Assembly (NCBI RefSeq): GCF_040545875.1
Contig: NZ_JBEPMR010000018.1
Source of the DNA: Faecalicatena_A orotica
GTDB lineage: Bacteria; Bacillota; Clostridia; Lachnospirales; Lachnospiraceae
Direction: 5' to 3' (one strand)
Length of the DNA: 64,000 nt
Part shown: positions 1 to 8,093 of the stretch, in pieces
Layout of the letters: each line of letters starts with the position of its first letter
Position numbering within the stretch: position 1 is the first letter of the stretch
The notes under the pieces: generated by a model
Databases searched by the model: none
Seen by the model: the letters and a program-made list of their open reading frames with translations, nothing else
Told to the model about the DNA's origin: nothing
Position numbers and translations under genes: made by a program

Positions 1-213
1 TATTACTATATATTAAATTAAAATAGTTGACAAAAAAAGCGCCTATTTCTAGGCACTATAAGGGTTTTTCTTTTATGCAACTGTCAAACGCCCGGGTCTT
101 ATATCGTAAACAAATAGCAAAAAATGATAAGATCACGCGTGAATCTCATGTGACAGTATTTTTTTGCCGTTAATTGGTATATAATGGAAGAAAGTATATA
201 AGGGGGATCGGGT
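1..213 (+). promoter_or_regulatory. upstream region and promoter of the cas operon
   Basis: No gene is visible here. A TATAAT -10 hexamer lies at 180-185. No good -35 sits at the ideal distance; TGACAG-like bases near 150-155 are too far. An AAGGGGG ribosome binding site at about 200-206 sits seven bases before the cas6 ATG. A small GCCTA/TAGGC hairpin (41-54) is probably the tail of whatever lies to the left. Confidence 0.45.
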
Positions 214-1122
214 ATGTTTGAATTTTTAAAAAAGATAACTCTGCGGGCATCTTATGAGTGTCAGGAATCAGGCACTTTACCAGGTTATATGGGCTCTACA
301 GTGCGGGGGATTCTGGGACATTGCATACGTGACTTCTGTTGTGACCGCCAGCAGGAAAAATGTTTTCGATGTGAGAAGCGGGGAATCTGCCTTTATGTCC
401 AGTGCTTCAGTAATACTGGAGGAGAAGCAGGGGCGATTAATCCATATACACTGTATGTTCATGGACAAGGAAAGGAAAATTGGGAGAAAGGGGATGTGTG
501 CACATTTGACCTTACTTTACTTGGCAAAGCTGCGGAACAGGCAGGAGTCTATCTGGATGCGCTGCAAGCGGCTGAGCAAAAGGGATGGGGCGCAAAGAGG
601 CTATCTTTTAAGTTGAGGCAGGTAATAGAACCGGAATCAGGAAATCTGATTTATGCCGGCGGGAAAAGCTGGATTCGAAATTTGTGCCCCAAGCCGCTAA
701 TGATAGCAGACAGAAATGTTTCCTACGCAAGCCTTACATTTGATACGCCTCTTAGAATCGTATCAGGAGGGGATTTATTTGAGACATTGCCGTTTGAGGT
801 GCTAATGCAGTTTATGATTCGGAGAATATCATTATTGACGACAGCCTGCACGGATTTTTGTATGGAGTGGGATGAGGAAAATTTGCTTGCACATGCGAAA
901 CAGATCAGAATCCTGTGTGAAAACTGGAAGGACGTGGGATTCTCCAGATACTCAATGAACCAAAAGACGGGAAAATTGGAACTTCCTTCTAAAACAGGAT
1001 GGGTATTGTATGAGGGGGATTTATCCGGTTTCGTGCCGATATTGGAGGTCGGACGGTATCTGAGAGTTGGGAAAGGGGCAACGATTGGATTTGGGCACTA
1101 TGAGATATCGTATGATAAATAG
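214..1122 (+). CDS. cas6: Cas6 CRISPR pre-crRNA processing endoribonuclease
   Basis: RAMP-fold ribonuclease that would cut the repeat transcript into crRNAs, leaving the 8-nt repeat-derived 5' tag. The 302-residue protein ends in the glycine-rich loop typical of Cas6 (RVGKGATIGFGHYEI, about residues 285-299). A cysteine cluster near residues 45-70 (CC, CFRC, C, C) looks like a small zinc-binding insertion, as in the larger Cas6 family with a conserved C-terminal domain. It is the first gene of the cas operon and is followed after 11 bases by the nuclease-like gene. The catalytic histidine is not conserved in Cas6 and cannot be assigned by eye. The family call is strong because of both the motif and the neighbouring type III genes and array. 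Confidence 0.9.
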   Translation: MFEFLKKITLRASYECQESGTLPGYMGSTVRGILGHCIRDFCCDRQQEKCFRCEKRGICLYVQCFSNTGGEAGAINPYTLYVHGQGKENWEKGDVCTFDLTLLGKAAEQAGVYLDALQAAEQKGWGAKRLSFKLRQVIEPESGNLIYAGGKSWIRNLCPKPLMIADRNVSYASLTFDTPLRIVSGGDLFETLPFEVLMQFMIRRISLLTTACTDFCMEWDEENLLAHAKQIRILCENWKDVGFSRYSMNQKTGKLELPSKTGWVLYEGDLSGFVPILEVGRYLRVGKGATIGFGHYEISYDK

Positions 1123-1133
1123 AAGGTGAAAAT

Positions 1134-2111
1134 ATGGGAAATACAAAGACTTACACAGATGTTATGAAGATGCTTGCTCAGAATTACGAAGAGATAGAGC
1201 ATTCAATTGTGAATCAATTGATGCTGAACGTTTTTAATCATTATTTGACAGAGGGAATGTATCGGGAAGGGGTATGGAAATCTTTATTTGAAATGATTAT
1301 CCCGAAAAAGTATTGCATTGAACAAGGGGTATTCATTATTGACTCATATGGCAATAAATCAAAAGAAGTTGATTTGGCTATTTACGATGAATTATATACT
1401 CCCTACATTTTTAATTATGAAAATGTCAGATTCATCCCCATAGAGGCAGTGGCTGCCGTGGTACAATGTAAAAGTAATGGCATAGAGTCAGAAGATATTT
1501 TGGAATGGGCGGAATCAATAGATAAACTGCTCACTTCATTAGATTCAGTCACAAGGATGGCAACGGGAATGACAGATAATTATACGGATACAAGGAAGGT
1601 GACTCAGACAGCTACCCGCCCAATCAAAATTTTGTGCGCACTAGCGGAAAATATTACAAATGAAGACTTAAAAAAAGAGTTTGATATCATACTGACAGTA
1701 GATAAAGATAAGAAAAAACTAATTAAATTTGTCAGAGAGGAAGACAGCTCATTAAATACGTGGAATTGTTCCCTGAATCATGCAATGGAAGGAACAGAGC
1801 CGGAGTCTCGTGAATTGATAAAAGAGAAAGCTGATAGACAGGCAAGAATATTCAACAAAGAGGGAACAGGCAATGCGAGACCGCATCTTCTCCAAGATTT
1901 GAAAATCGGTCAGGATAAAGGAAACGGGGTAGAAGAAAATGTCCTCCTTTCCCTGATTTTCCAATTGAACCAGTTCCTCATGGTTTTAAATAACCCAATG
2001 CTTTTCCCGCACCGGGCATATGCAGACACGTTTAATAGGATACTGAATGGTTATGACAGAGAACAAGGAGAGGGACATGGACAGGAAAAAGAGCATGGAA
2101 AAGAAAAGTAA
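1134..2111 (+). CDS. DUF6602-like PD-(D/E)XK nuclease-fold protein inside the cas operon
   Basis: A 325-residue protein. The N-terminal half reads like the DUF6602 family: an E-rich helix, a strand with GVFIIDS, then KEVDLAIYDE (Asp80), FIPIEAV (Glu104) and VVQCKS (Gln111-x-Lys113). This fits a PD-(D/E)XK core in which the usual E-x-K is Q-x-K, a variant known from Mrr-like enzymes. The C-terminal 200 residues are helical and hydrophilic, with no recognisable domain and no CARF or SAVED sensor. It has a GAAGGTGA ribosome binding site, and its 3' end overlaps the start of cas10 by 35 bases, so it is co-transcribed with the interference genes. A role as accessory effector nuclease is inference. 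It could also be an inactive scaffold. Confidence 0.65.
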   Translation: MGNTKTYTDVMKMLAQNYEEIEHSIVNQLMLNVFNHYLTEGMYREGVWKSLFEMIIPKKYCIEQGVFIIDSYGNKSKEVDLAIYDELYTPYIFNYENVRFIPIEAVAAVVQCKSNGIESEDILEWAESIDKLLTSLDSVTRMATGMTDNYTDTRKVTQTATRPIKILCALAENITNEDLKKEFDIILTVDKDKKKLIKFVREEDSSLNTWNCSLNHAMEGTEPESRELIKEKADRQARIFNKEGTGNARPHLLQDLKIGQDKGNGVEENVLLSLIFQLNQFLMVLNNPMLFPHRAYADTFNRILNGYDREQGEGHGQEKEHGKEK

Positions 2112-3798
2112 TGATTATATTTTAGCGAAATATGATGTAAGCGGGATTCAGAGCTATATATTTGCAACGGACCGTCTCCGTGAAAACGCAGGGGCATCTT
2201 ATCAGGTAACCAGAATTCTGGAGGAATTTCTTCCTGAGGCCATGAAGGGAGTATTGTCTGATAATGGTGAAGTTAAAACTGTAATAACTAAGTGGGACAG
2301 GCAGGATAGCCTAAGTCTTCCGGAGGATGAGGGGATTCAGGCTGAGATTGTCTATATTGGCGGCGGCAATGCAGTCGTTTTATACAGAACAAAAGAGCAA
2401 TATATCAAGGTAGGTCAGAACTTGGGCAGAAAAGTGGCAGAGAACTGTCAGGGACTTTATCTTGCGGCTGCCTGCATTGACACAAAGCTTATAGATTTTC
2501 GGTCTGATATGAAGAGGTTAGATGATCGTTTGGCGGAATATAAGCAGAAAATGGTCCGTCAGCCTGTCATGGCGCTATTTCCGGTAGTAGAGCGGGACCA
2601 TTTATCTCATCATCCAATTACACATAGTATACGTTATGAAAAAGTGGACAAGGTGAGTATTGATTATTTGACTGAAATCCAATATCAGAAGCGGTATGCA
2701 TATGAGCAGATACAAACGTGGAGATATGAGCAAATACACGGTTCTCAAAAAGCCAGAAGTGAAAATGTCGGGGACCAAAAAGAAAGAGGGCAAGTGGGCG
2801 ATTCTTCTAGTTATGGCTTCAAGTGGCTGTATCCTGAGATTGGGGAAGGGGCTGAATATGCATATCCGGAGGAAGCGGAAATGCTGTGCAGGAAGACCGG
2901 AGAAGACAGCTATGTTGCAGTAGTACATATTGATGGAAATGGAATGGGAGCGCAGGTTAAAGAGATTATGGATACTCACATGGAATATAAAAAAGGCGTT
3001 CCATTGCTCCGTAAAAAATCGAAAGAGATAGCTATGCTTTTCGGTAAAACTTATGAAGAAGTGCTTCGGAAATTATGGGTACACCAAAATGAATTGGTGA
3101 AAGAAAGCGAAGATGGGGAGAAGATACTGCCTTTGCGCCCGATTCTGCTAGATGGGGATGATTTTACATTTATTTGTACGGCAGATTTAGCCATACCGAT
3201 AGCTGCAGGTTTTATGGGGCAGTTATCCCTTTTGCAGAAGGAAAAATCAAAAAAGATAACGGCATGTGCCGGAATTGCATTTGTGCACAGTCATTTTCCT
3301 TTTTATGAGGCATACAAGATTGCCGAAGAATCTTGCTCCAGGGCGAAGAAAAAGTGGTATGGAGAAAAGCAGTTAAGAAAAGAGCGGGGCAATAGTGAAG
3401 ACCCGGAAGAAGGGTATCTCGATTTTGAGGTAATTAAAGGAAGTGAGATAGGTGCATTTCAGGGGGATGAGGAATGGCAGGCAAGACCGTATGCGGTTAG
3501 GGAACAGATAAAAGAGGAAGAGCCAGGAAGCCTGAGTATTTTGTATGAGGTGCTAAAAAAGATGGAAGACTGGCCTTCGAACAGGCTGCATAAGATTTAT
3601 CATGCAATGCAAAGGGGCGAAGTGGAAGTGGACAACTTACAAAGGGAGTACCAGTCAAGGGGATATCATATCGAGAAGCTGGCAGGAAACCTAAACTGGC
3701 AGGAATCGCCGCTATTTGATGCTCTGGAAGTCAGGGGGATGTGCCAGTTAGATATACTGAAAGAATTTTTAAATATACAAGAAGAGGTAAGCCGATGA
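2077..3798 (+). CDS. cas10: Cas10 large subunit, HD-less, with DGDD cyclase motif
   Basis: Large subunit of a type III effector complex. The start at 2077 is preferred over upstream ATG/GTG codons because AAGGAG lies just before it; this gives 573 residues. The protein opens directly with the first palm-like domain (YDVSGIQSYIF near residues 20-30, IGGGNAVVLY near 100), so the N-terminal HD nuclease domain of many Cas10 proteins is missing. The second palm has HIDGNGMG (about 284-291) and DGDD (359-362), the metal-binding GGDD-type motif needed for cyclic oligoadenylate synthesis. No CxxC zinc motif is seen between the palms. A helical C-terminal domain follows. It overlaps the next gene by ATGA. 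The sequence suggests a cyclase-competent, DNase-dead subunit, but activity is inference. Confidence 0.88.
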   Translation: MDRKKSMEKKSNDYILAKYDVSGIQSYIFATDRLRENAGASYQVTRILEEFLPEAMKGVLSDNGEVKTVITKWDRQDSLSLPEDEGIQAEIVYIGGGNAVVLYRTKEQYIKVGQNLGRKVAENCQGLYLAAACIDTKLIDFRSDMKRLDDRLAEYKQKMVRQPVMALFPVVERDHLSHHPITHSIRYEKVDKVSIDYLTEIQYQKRYAYEQIQTWRYEQIHGSQKARSENVGDQKERGQVGDSSSYGFKWLYPEIGEGAEYAYPEEAEMLCRKTGEDSYVAVVHIDGNGMGAQVKEIMDTHMEYKKGVPLLRKKSKEIAMLFGKTYEEVLRKLWVHQNELVKESEDGEKILPLRPILLDGDDFTFICTADLAIPIAAGFMGQLSLLQKEKSKKITACAGIAFVHSHFPFYEAYKIAEESCSRAKKKWYGEKQLRKERGNSEDPEEGYLDFEVIKGSEIGAFQGDEEWQARPYAVREQIKEEEPGSLSILYEVLKKMEDWPSNRLHKIYHAMQRGEVEVDNLQREYQSRGYHIEKLAGNLNWQESPLFDALEVRGMCQLDILKEFLNIQEEVSR

Positions 3799-5954
3799 AG
3801 AGATGGGATTTAAAAATTGTGCTAAAAAGCGATTTATGTACGGCGACCGGTGAGAATGTGCCGGGGATTACCAATGTAAAGACAGCCTTGGAATATGGCA
3901 TCCCTTATGTTCCTGCAAAAAGAATTAAGGGCTGTCTGGTGGAGGCGGGCCGGGAAATGGCTGATAATGGGATTATAGAAGAAGGTATGATGAGGCAGCT
4001 TTTTGGTGCTCCGGGCCTGGAACGTGAAAAGGGTGTATATATACAGGATGCCCATCTACATTCTGCGCCTAAGTATCTTTTTGGATTAAATGAGGAAGGC
4101 AGTTTTACTATCAAAGATTATGAACAGTTTCGGAAGGCAGCAGAGAACTGTCCAGAGATAGAGGATAGTTTTTTGGAAGAGGTTTTTACCAGAAGGCGTG
4201 CTCGTACAGCTATTGATGCAGAGCTGGGGAGTGCACAGGCGCATTCTCTGCGTACCGTTCAGACTGTTCCGGCAGGGATTGTTCTGAAAGCCCGGCTGGA
4301 AGGTGAACTGAGCGATGAAGGTGAGAGGGCATTGGAGCTCTGCGCTAAGGGATTACGCCATATGGGACTTGGGATTACAAGAGGGTTCGGGGAGGTACGC
4401 TGTTCGTTAGAAATGGTTTCTTCCGGGAAACGGGATTGTGCAGTGCCTGTGAATCAGTATAAGAGAGGGCTGTTAGAAGAATTTTCCCCGGAAGAGGAAG
4501 TAGAACTGGCGTATGAGATCAGATTGGATTCACCTGTAATTGTGGAGGGAGATACTGGGGCGCATATGGATTGTCTGCCAGGGGCAGCAGTATTGGGTGC
4601 GCTGGCAGGCATGTATATCAGAAAATATTCATTAGGGGCTAATGCACATGAAGACGTGAACTTCAGGAGAATATTTCTTAGGGACGGGGTACAGTTCGGA
4701 TATGGTTTTCTGAAAAAGGGGGATAAACAGTATATACCGTGTCCGAAAGCATTGGCTGTGAAAAAGGATGACCAAAGCGAATGGTTTAATATATGGTGCG
4801 AAAATCCCCGCAGGAAGGACATTAGCGGTCAGATATTTTTGGAGGATAATGAATTGCATGTTGCCGTACCGCAAAAAGAGATACACTTTCACCATGCCCG
4901 TCCGGCAGACAGAGGAATTGCCCACGCATTGAATGACCGTGCAGAGGATACTACCCACCAGACGGGGCAGTTTTTCGAATATATTGCATTGTCAAAAGGG
5001 CAGGTGTTCGCGGGCACTTGGAAGGGAAGGGCAAAAGATATCGAAAAGCTTGCGGAATGTCTTGCAGACAATGCCTGGCGTTTGAGGCTGGGACGTTCAA
5101 AAACAGCAGAGTATGGGGAATGTACCTTCTGTATAAAAGGGGTAAAACGTTCTGGACAGGGGAAAAGTCCGGCAGTTACGGGGAAGGAGTGGCTGGTATG
5201 GCTTGTGAGTCCAATGGTTCTGGAAGATGAAAACGGCGGTCCTTTTTTTGAATGGAGCAGTATAAAAGAACAGGCAGAAAAAATAATGGGGTATCCAGCT
5301 AAGGAGTTTAAGTCAGCCTGCAGCTATACAGTGGTGAACGGCTATAACAGCAAGTGGAGGATGCCTTCCATTTCATATCCGGCATTAGCGGCCGGAAGTG
5401 CATTTTACATAACATTAGATACGGACGAGGATATCAGGATAAGTGAACTGGAAGGGAAAAGATGGGGGCTGATGACTGGAAAAGGCTGCGGACAGATAAA
5501 ATTAGAGCCTTGGTCCAGAGTGGATAAAGGGGGAAATATTTGTAATTCGGATGAGGGACATCCTCCTGCTCCAGAAACGTCAGGGAACGAATCGGATGAC
5601 GGCATGCTGGCGCAGTTATGCAGCTATTATGAAGAGAAGACGAAATGCGAAAACCTTTCGTTAGACAAACTGGATACAATCAAAAGAGAAGAACTTCCGC
5701 CTTCTTCTTCCATAGAGTTGCTGCTGCAGATACTGCGCAGTCAGAATGGGGAGCCTGGATTTTATGAAGAGATTAAGCTACAGGCTGAGAAGATAGCCAA
5801 AGAGAGCAAAAAGAAACGGGTGCTGGAACTGATAGCTCCCTGTCAGGGAGAGTCCTATGAATTTATGAAGCATTATTTAGAGAATGCAAAATGGAAAGCG
5901 AGGAGCAGGGATAAGGATGAAAATAGAGAGAGAAAGCCGGACTATGAACCGTGA
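3795..5954 (+). CDS. fused RAMP: Cas7 + Csx10-type Cas5 + helical C-terminus
   Basis: A 719-residue backbone subunit. Residues 1 to about 220 form a Cas7/Csm3-like domain (IPYVPAKRIKG near 35-46, RTAIDAELGSAQ near 135-146). The Asp that cleaves target RNA in Csm3 appears to be Thr27 here. Residues about 240-500 match Csx10, the III-D Cas5: a LPGAAVLGALAG strand, HHARPADRG, and LRLGRSKTAEYG. The last 120 residues (about 600-719) are strongly helical and could be a fused Cas11-like small subunit, as in the III-Dv complex of Synechocystis. The gene starts inside the cas10 stop codon (ATGA). The Cas11 assignment rests on position and helicity only; the first two domains are clear. Confidence 0.8.
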   Translation: MKRWDLKIVLKSDLCTATGENVPGITNVKTALEYGIPYVPAKRIKGCLVEAGREMADNGIIEEGMMRQLFGAPGLEREKGVYIQDAHLHSAPKYLFGLNEEGSFTIKDYEQFRKAAENCPEIEDSFLEEVFTRRRARTAIDAELGSAQAHSLRTVQTVPAGIVLKARLEGELSDEGERALELCAKGLRHMGLGITRGFGEVRCSLEMVSSGKRDCAVPVNQYKRGLLEEFSPEEEVELAYEIRLDSPVIVEGDTGAHMDCLPGAAVLGALAGMYIRKYSLGANAHEDVNFRRIFLRDGVQFGYGFLKKGDKQYIPCPKALAVKKDDQSEWFNIWCENPRRKDISGQIFLEDNELHVAVPQKEIHFHHARPADRGIAHALNDRAEDTTHQTGQFFEYIALSKGQVFAGTWKGRAKDIEKLAECLADNAWRLRLGRSKTAEYGECTFCIKGVKRSGQGKSPAVTGKEWLVWLVSPMVLEDENGGPFFEWSSIKEQAEKIMGYPAKEFKSACSYTVVNGYNSKWRMPSISYPALAAGSAFYITLDTDEDIRISELEGKRWGLMTGKGCGQIKLEPWSRVDKGGNICNSDEGHPPAPETSGNESDDGMLAQLCSYYEEKTKCENLSLDKLDTIKREELPPSSSIELLLQILRSQNGEPGFYEEIKLQAEKIAKESKKKRVLELIAPCQGESYEFMKHYLENAKWKARSRDKDENRERKPDYEP

Positions 5955-7476
5955 TTTACCGCAGACTTCTCCGAAAGGTACAGATTACGGGAGGCCCTTT
6001 GGATACAATAAAATCTGCGGACGCCTTTGTATTGAACTGGAGGGAAGCCTTGCATCTGCGCTGTCTATTGGCTCAGGAGAACAGGAAAAGACGGACTCAG
6101 ATGTGATTCTGGATAGTAAAGGAAATCCTTTTATTCCGGGCAGTGCGCTGGCTGGGGCGCTAAGGGCATATACGGGAGAAATTGGACGGAAAAAAGAAGC
6201 AGATCAACTTTTTGGAAAACCTAAGGATGAATCGCCAGGGGGAGATAGTGACCGCCAGAGTCGGATATTTGTCTACGATACACAGATACAAAATGCACAG
6301 ATTGGAATCCGTGATGGGGTAAGGCTTGGAGAGGCAAAGACGGCGGACCCTAAATCAAAATATGAGATTCAGATTATAGAGAGCAATGGTAATTTTAAAA
6401 TGCGGCTGGAATTTATAGAACGGGAATCCCAAAAAGTACAGAAAGATTTAAAGAAGCTCATGGATGATGATTTGCGGCTGGTATGGAGCTGGGTGCATGG
6501 GTTTACAACAGGAGAACTCCGGTTGGGAGCCAGGAGCCAGAGGGGATTTGGACAGTTTAAGATAGAAAAGGTCCGTATCAAAACGTTTAATATGGAAGAG
6601 CAGGCATCCTATCTGGAGTGGTTGGAATGGGATTGGGAAAAGCCTGATGCATTCCTTCTGGAGGAATCTATAGATATAACTCATGGGGCAGAGGGACAGT
6701 ATGCCAAATGGCTACGCACAGAGGGGAAGGAGGCAGTCCGAAAATTTATCCACTGTTTCGAAGTGCCACTGGATATCCCTTACACGTTATTGATCAGGAC
6801 ATATAGCACGGCCTTTAAAAGAATAGACGAAATGCCGGATTATGAACAATTGACAGCAGGGGGGGGAGGGGAAGAGGCTTTGATACCCGGCAGCAGTATT
6901 GCAGGTGCTTTCCGAAGTCACATCGCGAAGATTATAAAAGAGATTGCCCACTTTGAAAGCTGGGAAAAGGCACAAAGCAGGCTAAACCCTTTCTTTGGCA
7001 CATGGATGAAAAATGATGCAAAGAATGGCGGGAATGGTGATAAAATTCTTGCCTCGAGAATCATATTTGAGGAGACGGTGGTGAATGGCGGCAATCAGCT
7101 TCCGGTATTTCGGAACGCCATCGACCGGTTCACAGGAGGGACTGTGGAAGGTGCTTTATATGAGGAGGTTCCCTGGACAGGGGGGAACGTGCTTCTGAGA
7201 ATCTTCTTACAAAAGGACAGGCATAAAGAGGGCACGCAGGATTCGGATGATATAATCTGTGGACTTCTGTTATGGGCGATTCTTGATTTGCAGGCAGGCA
7301 TCCTTCCAATTGGCGGGGAGACGGCGATTGGCAGGGGGATCTTTAGCAGCTCAGGTAAAAAAGGGGAGGAAATCTTATTGGATGGACAACCACTGAGTGA
7401 GCAGAAAAAAGAAAAGTATTTGCAAAGGGCAGTGCAATGGGCAAAGGAGACAGAGGATGAATGTACAGAAGGATAA
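5917..7476 (+). CDS. double Cas7 RAMP (Cas7-2x)
   Basis: Two Cas7 domains in one chain of 519 residues. Domain 1 has SIGSGEQEKTDSDVI followed by NPFIPGSALAGALRA (about 35-70). Domain 2 has DEMPDYEQL, ALIPGSSIAGAFRS (about 315-330), then NAIDRFTGGTVEGALY and a closing GGETAIGRG loop. Both carry an Asp in the thumb-loop position where Csm3 has its RNA-cleaving Asp, so this subunit probably supplies target RNA cleavage sites (inference). The start is placed at 5917 because AGGAG lies 11 bases upstream; ATG 5944 is an alternative. It overlaps the preceding gene by 38 bases and the next by 20. Tandem Cas7 fusion is a hallmark of III-D2/III-Dv. Confidence 0.83.
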   Translation: MKIERESRTMNRDLPQTSPKGTDYGRPFGYNKICGRLCIELEGSLASALSIGSGEQEKTDSDVILDSKGNPFIPGSALAGALRAYTGEIGRKKEADQLFGKPKDESPGGDSDRQSRIFVYDTQIQNAQIGIRDGVRLGEAKTADPKSKYEIQIIESNGNFKMRLEFIERESQKVQKDLKKLMDDDLRLVWSWVHGFTTGELRLGARSQRGFGQFKIEKVRIKTFNMEEQASYLEWLEWDWEKPDAFLLEESIDITHGAEGQYAKWLRTEGKEAVRKFIHCFEVPLDIPYTLLIRTYSTAFKRIDEMPDYEQLTAGGGGEEALIPGSSIAGAFRSHIAKIIKEIAHFESWEKAQSRLNPFFGTWMKNDAKNGGNGDKILASRIIFEETVVNGGNQLPVFRNAIDRFTGGTVEGALYEEVPWTGGNVLLRIFLQKDRHKEGTQDSDDIICGLLLWAILDLQAGILPIGGETAIGRGIFSSSGKKGEEILLDGQPLSEQKKEKYLQRAVQWAKETEDECTEG

Positions 7477-8080
7477 TGCCAGAGAAGGATATAAAAAGAT
7501 AGAGTCAAAATCAGAAGAGGAGATAAAAGAAACGGTTAAAAAATATTTTCCGGAGGGAGCCTATCTTTATGCTGTGATGGATTACGCCGTTGGCTTTGGA
7601 AAATATGAAAACAAAGAATTCTACATAGGCTTAGGGAACCATACTGCGTTGGAACCTCTTTCTTGGGAATATACAAGAGAATTACGTATTTTTGATGGAG
7701 CCGGAGAGTTATGGCTGAAGCTAGCCGGAGACGAATGGAAAGGGCGGTTTCGCGGAAGTCTGGATAGGATAAAAGAGGTTATAAAATCTGACGAAGAAAC
7801 AGAATATTACATGGATGAGAAGCAGAAACTTTGGGGTGAGGTGAAGAAAGAAAATCAGGGTGGAATCCCTGGTTGGAGTCTGCTGACCTCCAACAGGGGG
7901 ACACAGATACAGATACCGGTGCAGCTTCCGATACCAAAGAATCATGAAGTTCGTAACCGGGTTGGCGCTGCCATAGAGGTAAGACGATATATGCGGGTTC
8001 CAAATGCTCACAACCAGGAACTGGTTTATCAGACAGACATACGCATGAAGGGATTCTGTATATGGGAACATAATAGGTGA
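7457..8080 (+). CDS. csx19: Csx19-like type III-D CRISPR protein
   Basis: A 207-residue protein resembling Csx19, an accessory subunit characteristic of type III-D loci. Visible family-like features are the N-terminal AYLYAVMDYAV strand, the RELRIFDGAGELWLK block (about 70-85), and a C-terminal block with VRRYMRV and a final MKGFCIWE strand. The start at 7457 has an ideal AAAGGAGA site six bases upstream; the in-frame upstream ATG at 7397 lies deep in the previous gene and is rejected. The gene sits between two Cas7-type genes. Csx19 sequences are poorly conserved, so the call rests on this pattern plus operon position. Confidence 0.7.
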   Translation: MNVQKDNAREGYKKIESKSEEEIKETVKKYFPEGAYLYAVMDYAVGFGKYENKEFYIGLGNHTALEPLSWEYTRELRIFDGAGELWLKLAGDEWKGRFRGSLDRIKEVIKSDEETEYYMDEKQKLWGEVKKENQGGIPGWSLLTSNRGTQIQIPVQLPIPKNHEVRNRVGAAIEVRRYMRVPNAHNQELVYQTDIRMKGFCIWEHNR

Positions 8081-8093
8081 ATAGGGGGATAAA

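Noticed and set aside
3834..5679. Minus-strand frames opposite the Cas7-Csx10 fusion
   Set aside because: Shadow frames; the plus strand shows RAMP motifs along the same stretch.
7397..7456. Upstream ATG for the Csx19-like gene
   Set aside because: It lies inside the previous gene without a ribosome site, whereas ATG 7457 has AAAGGAGA at ideal distance.
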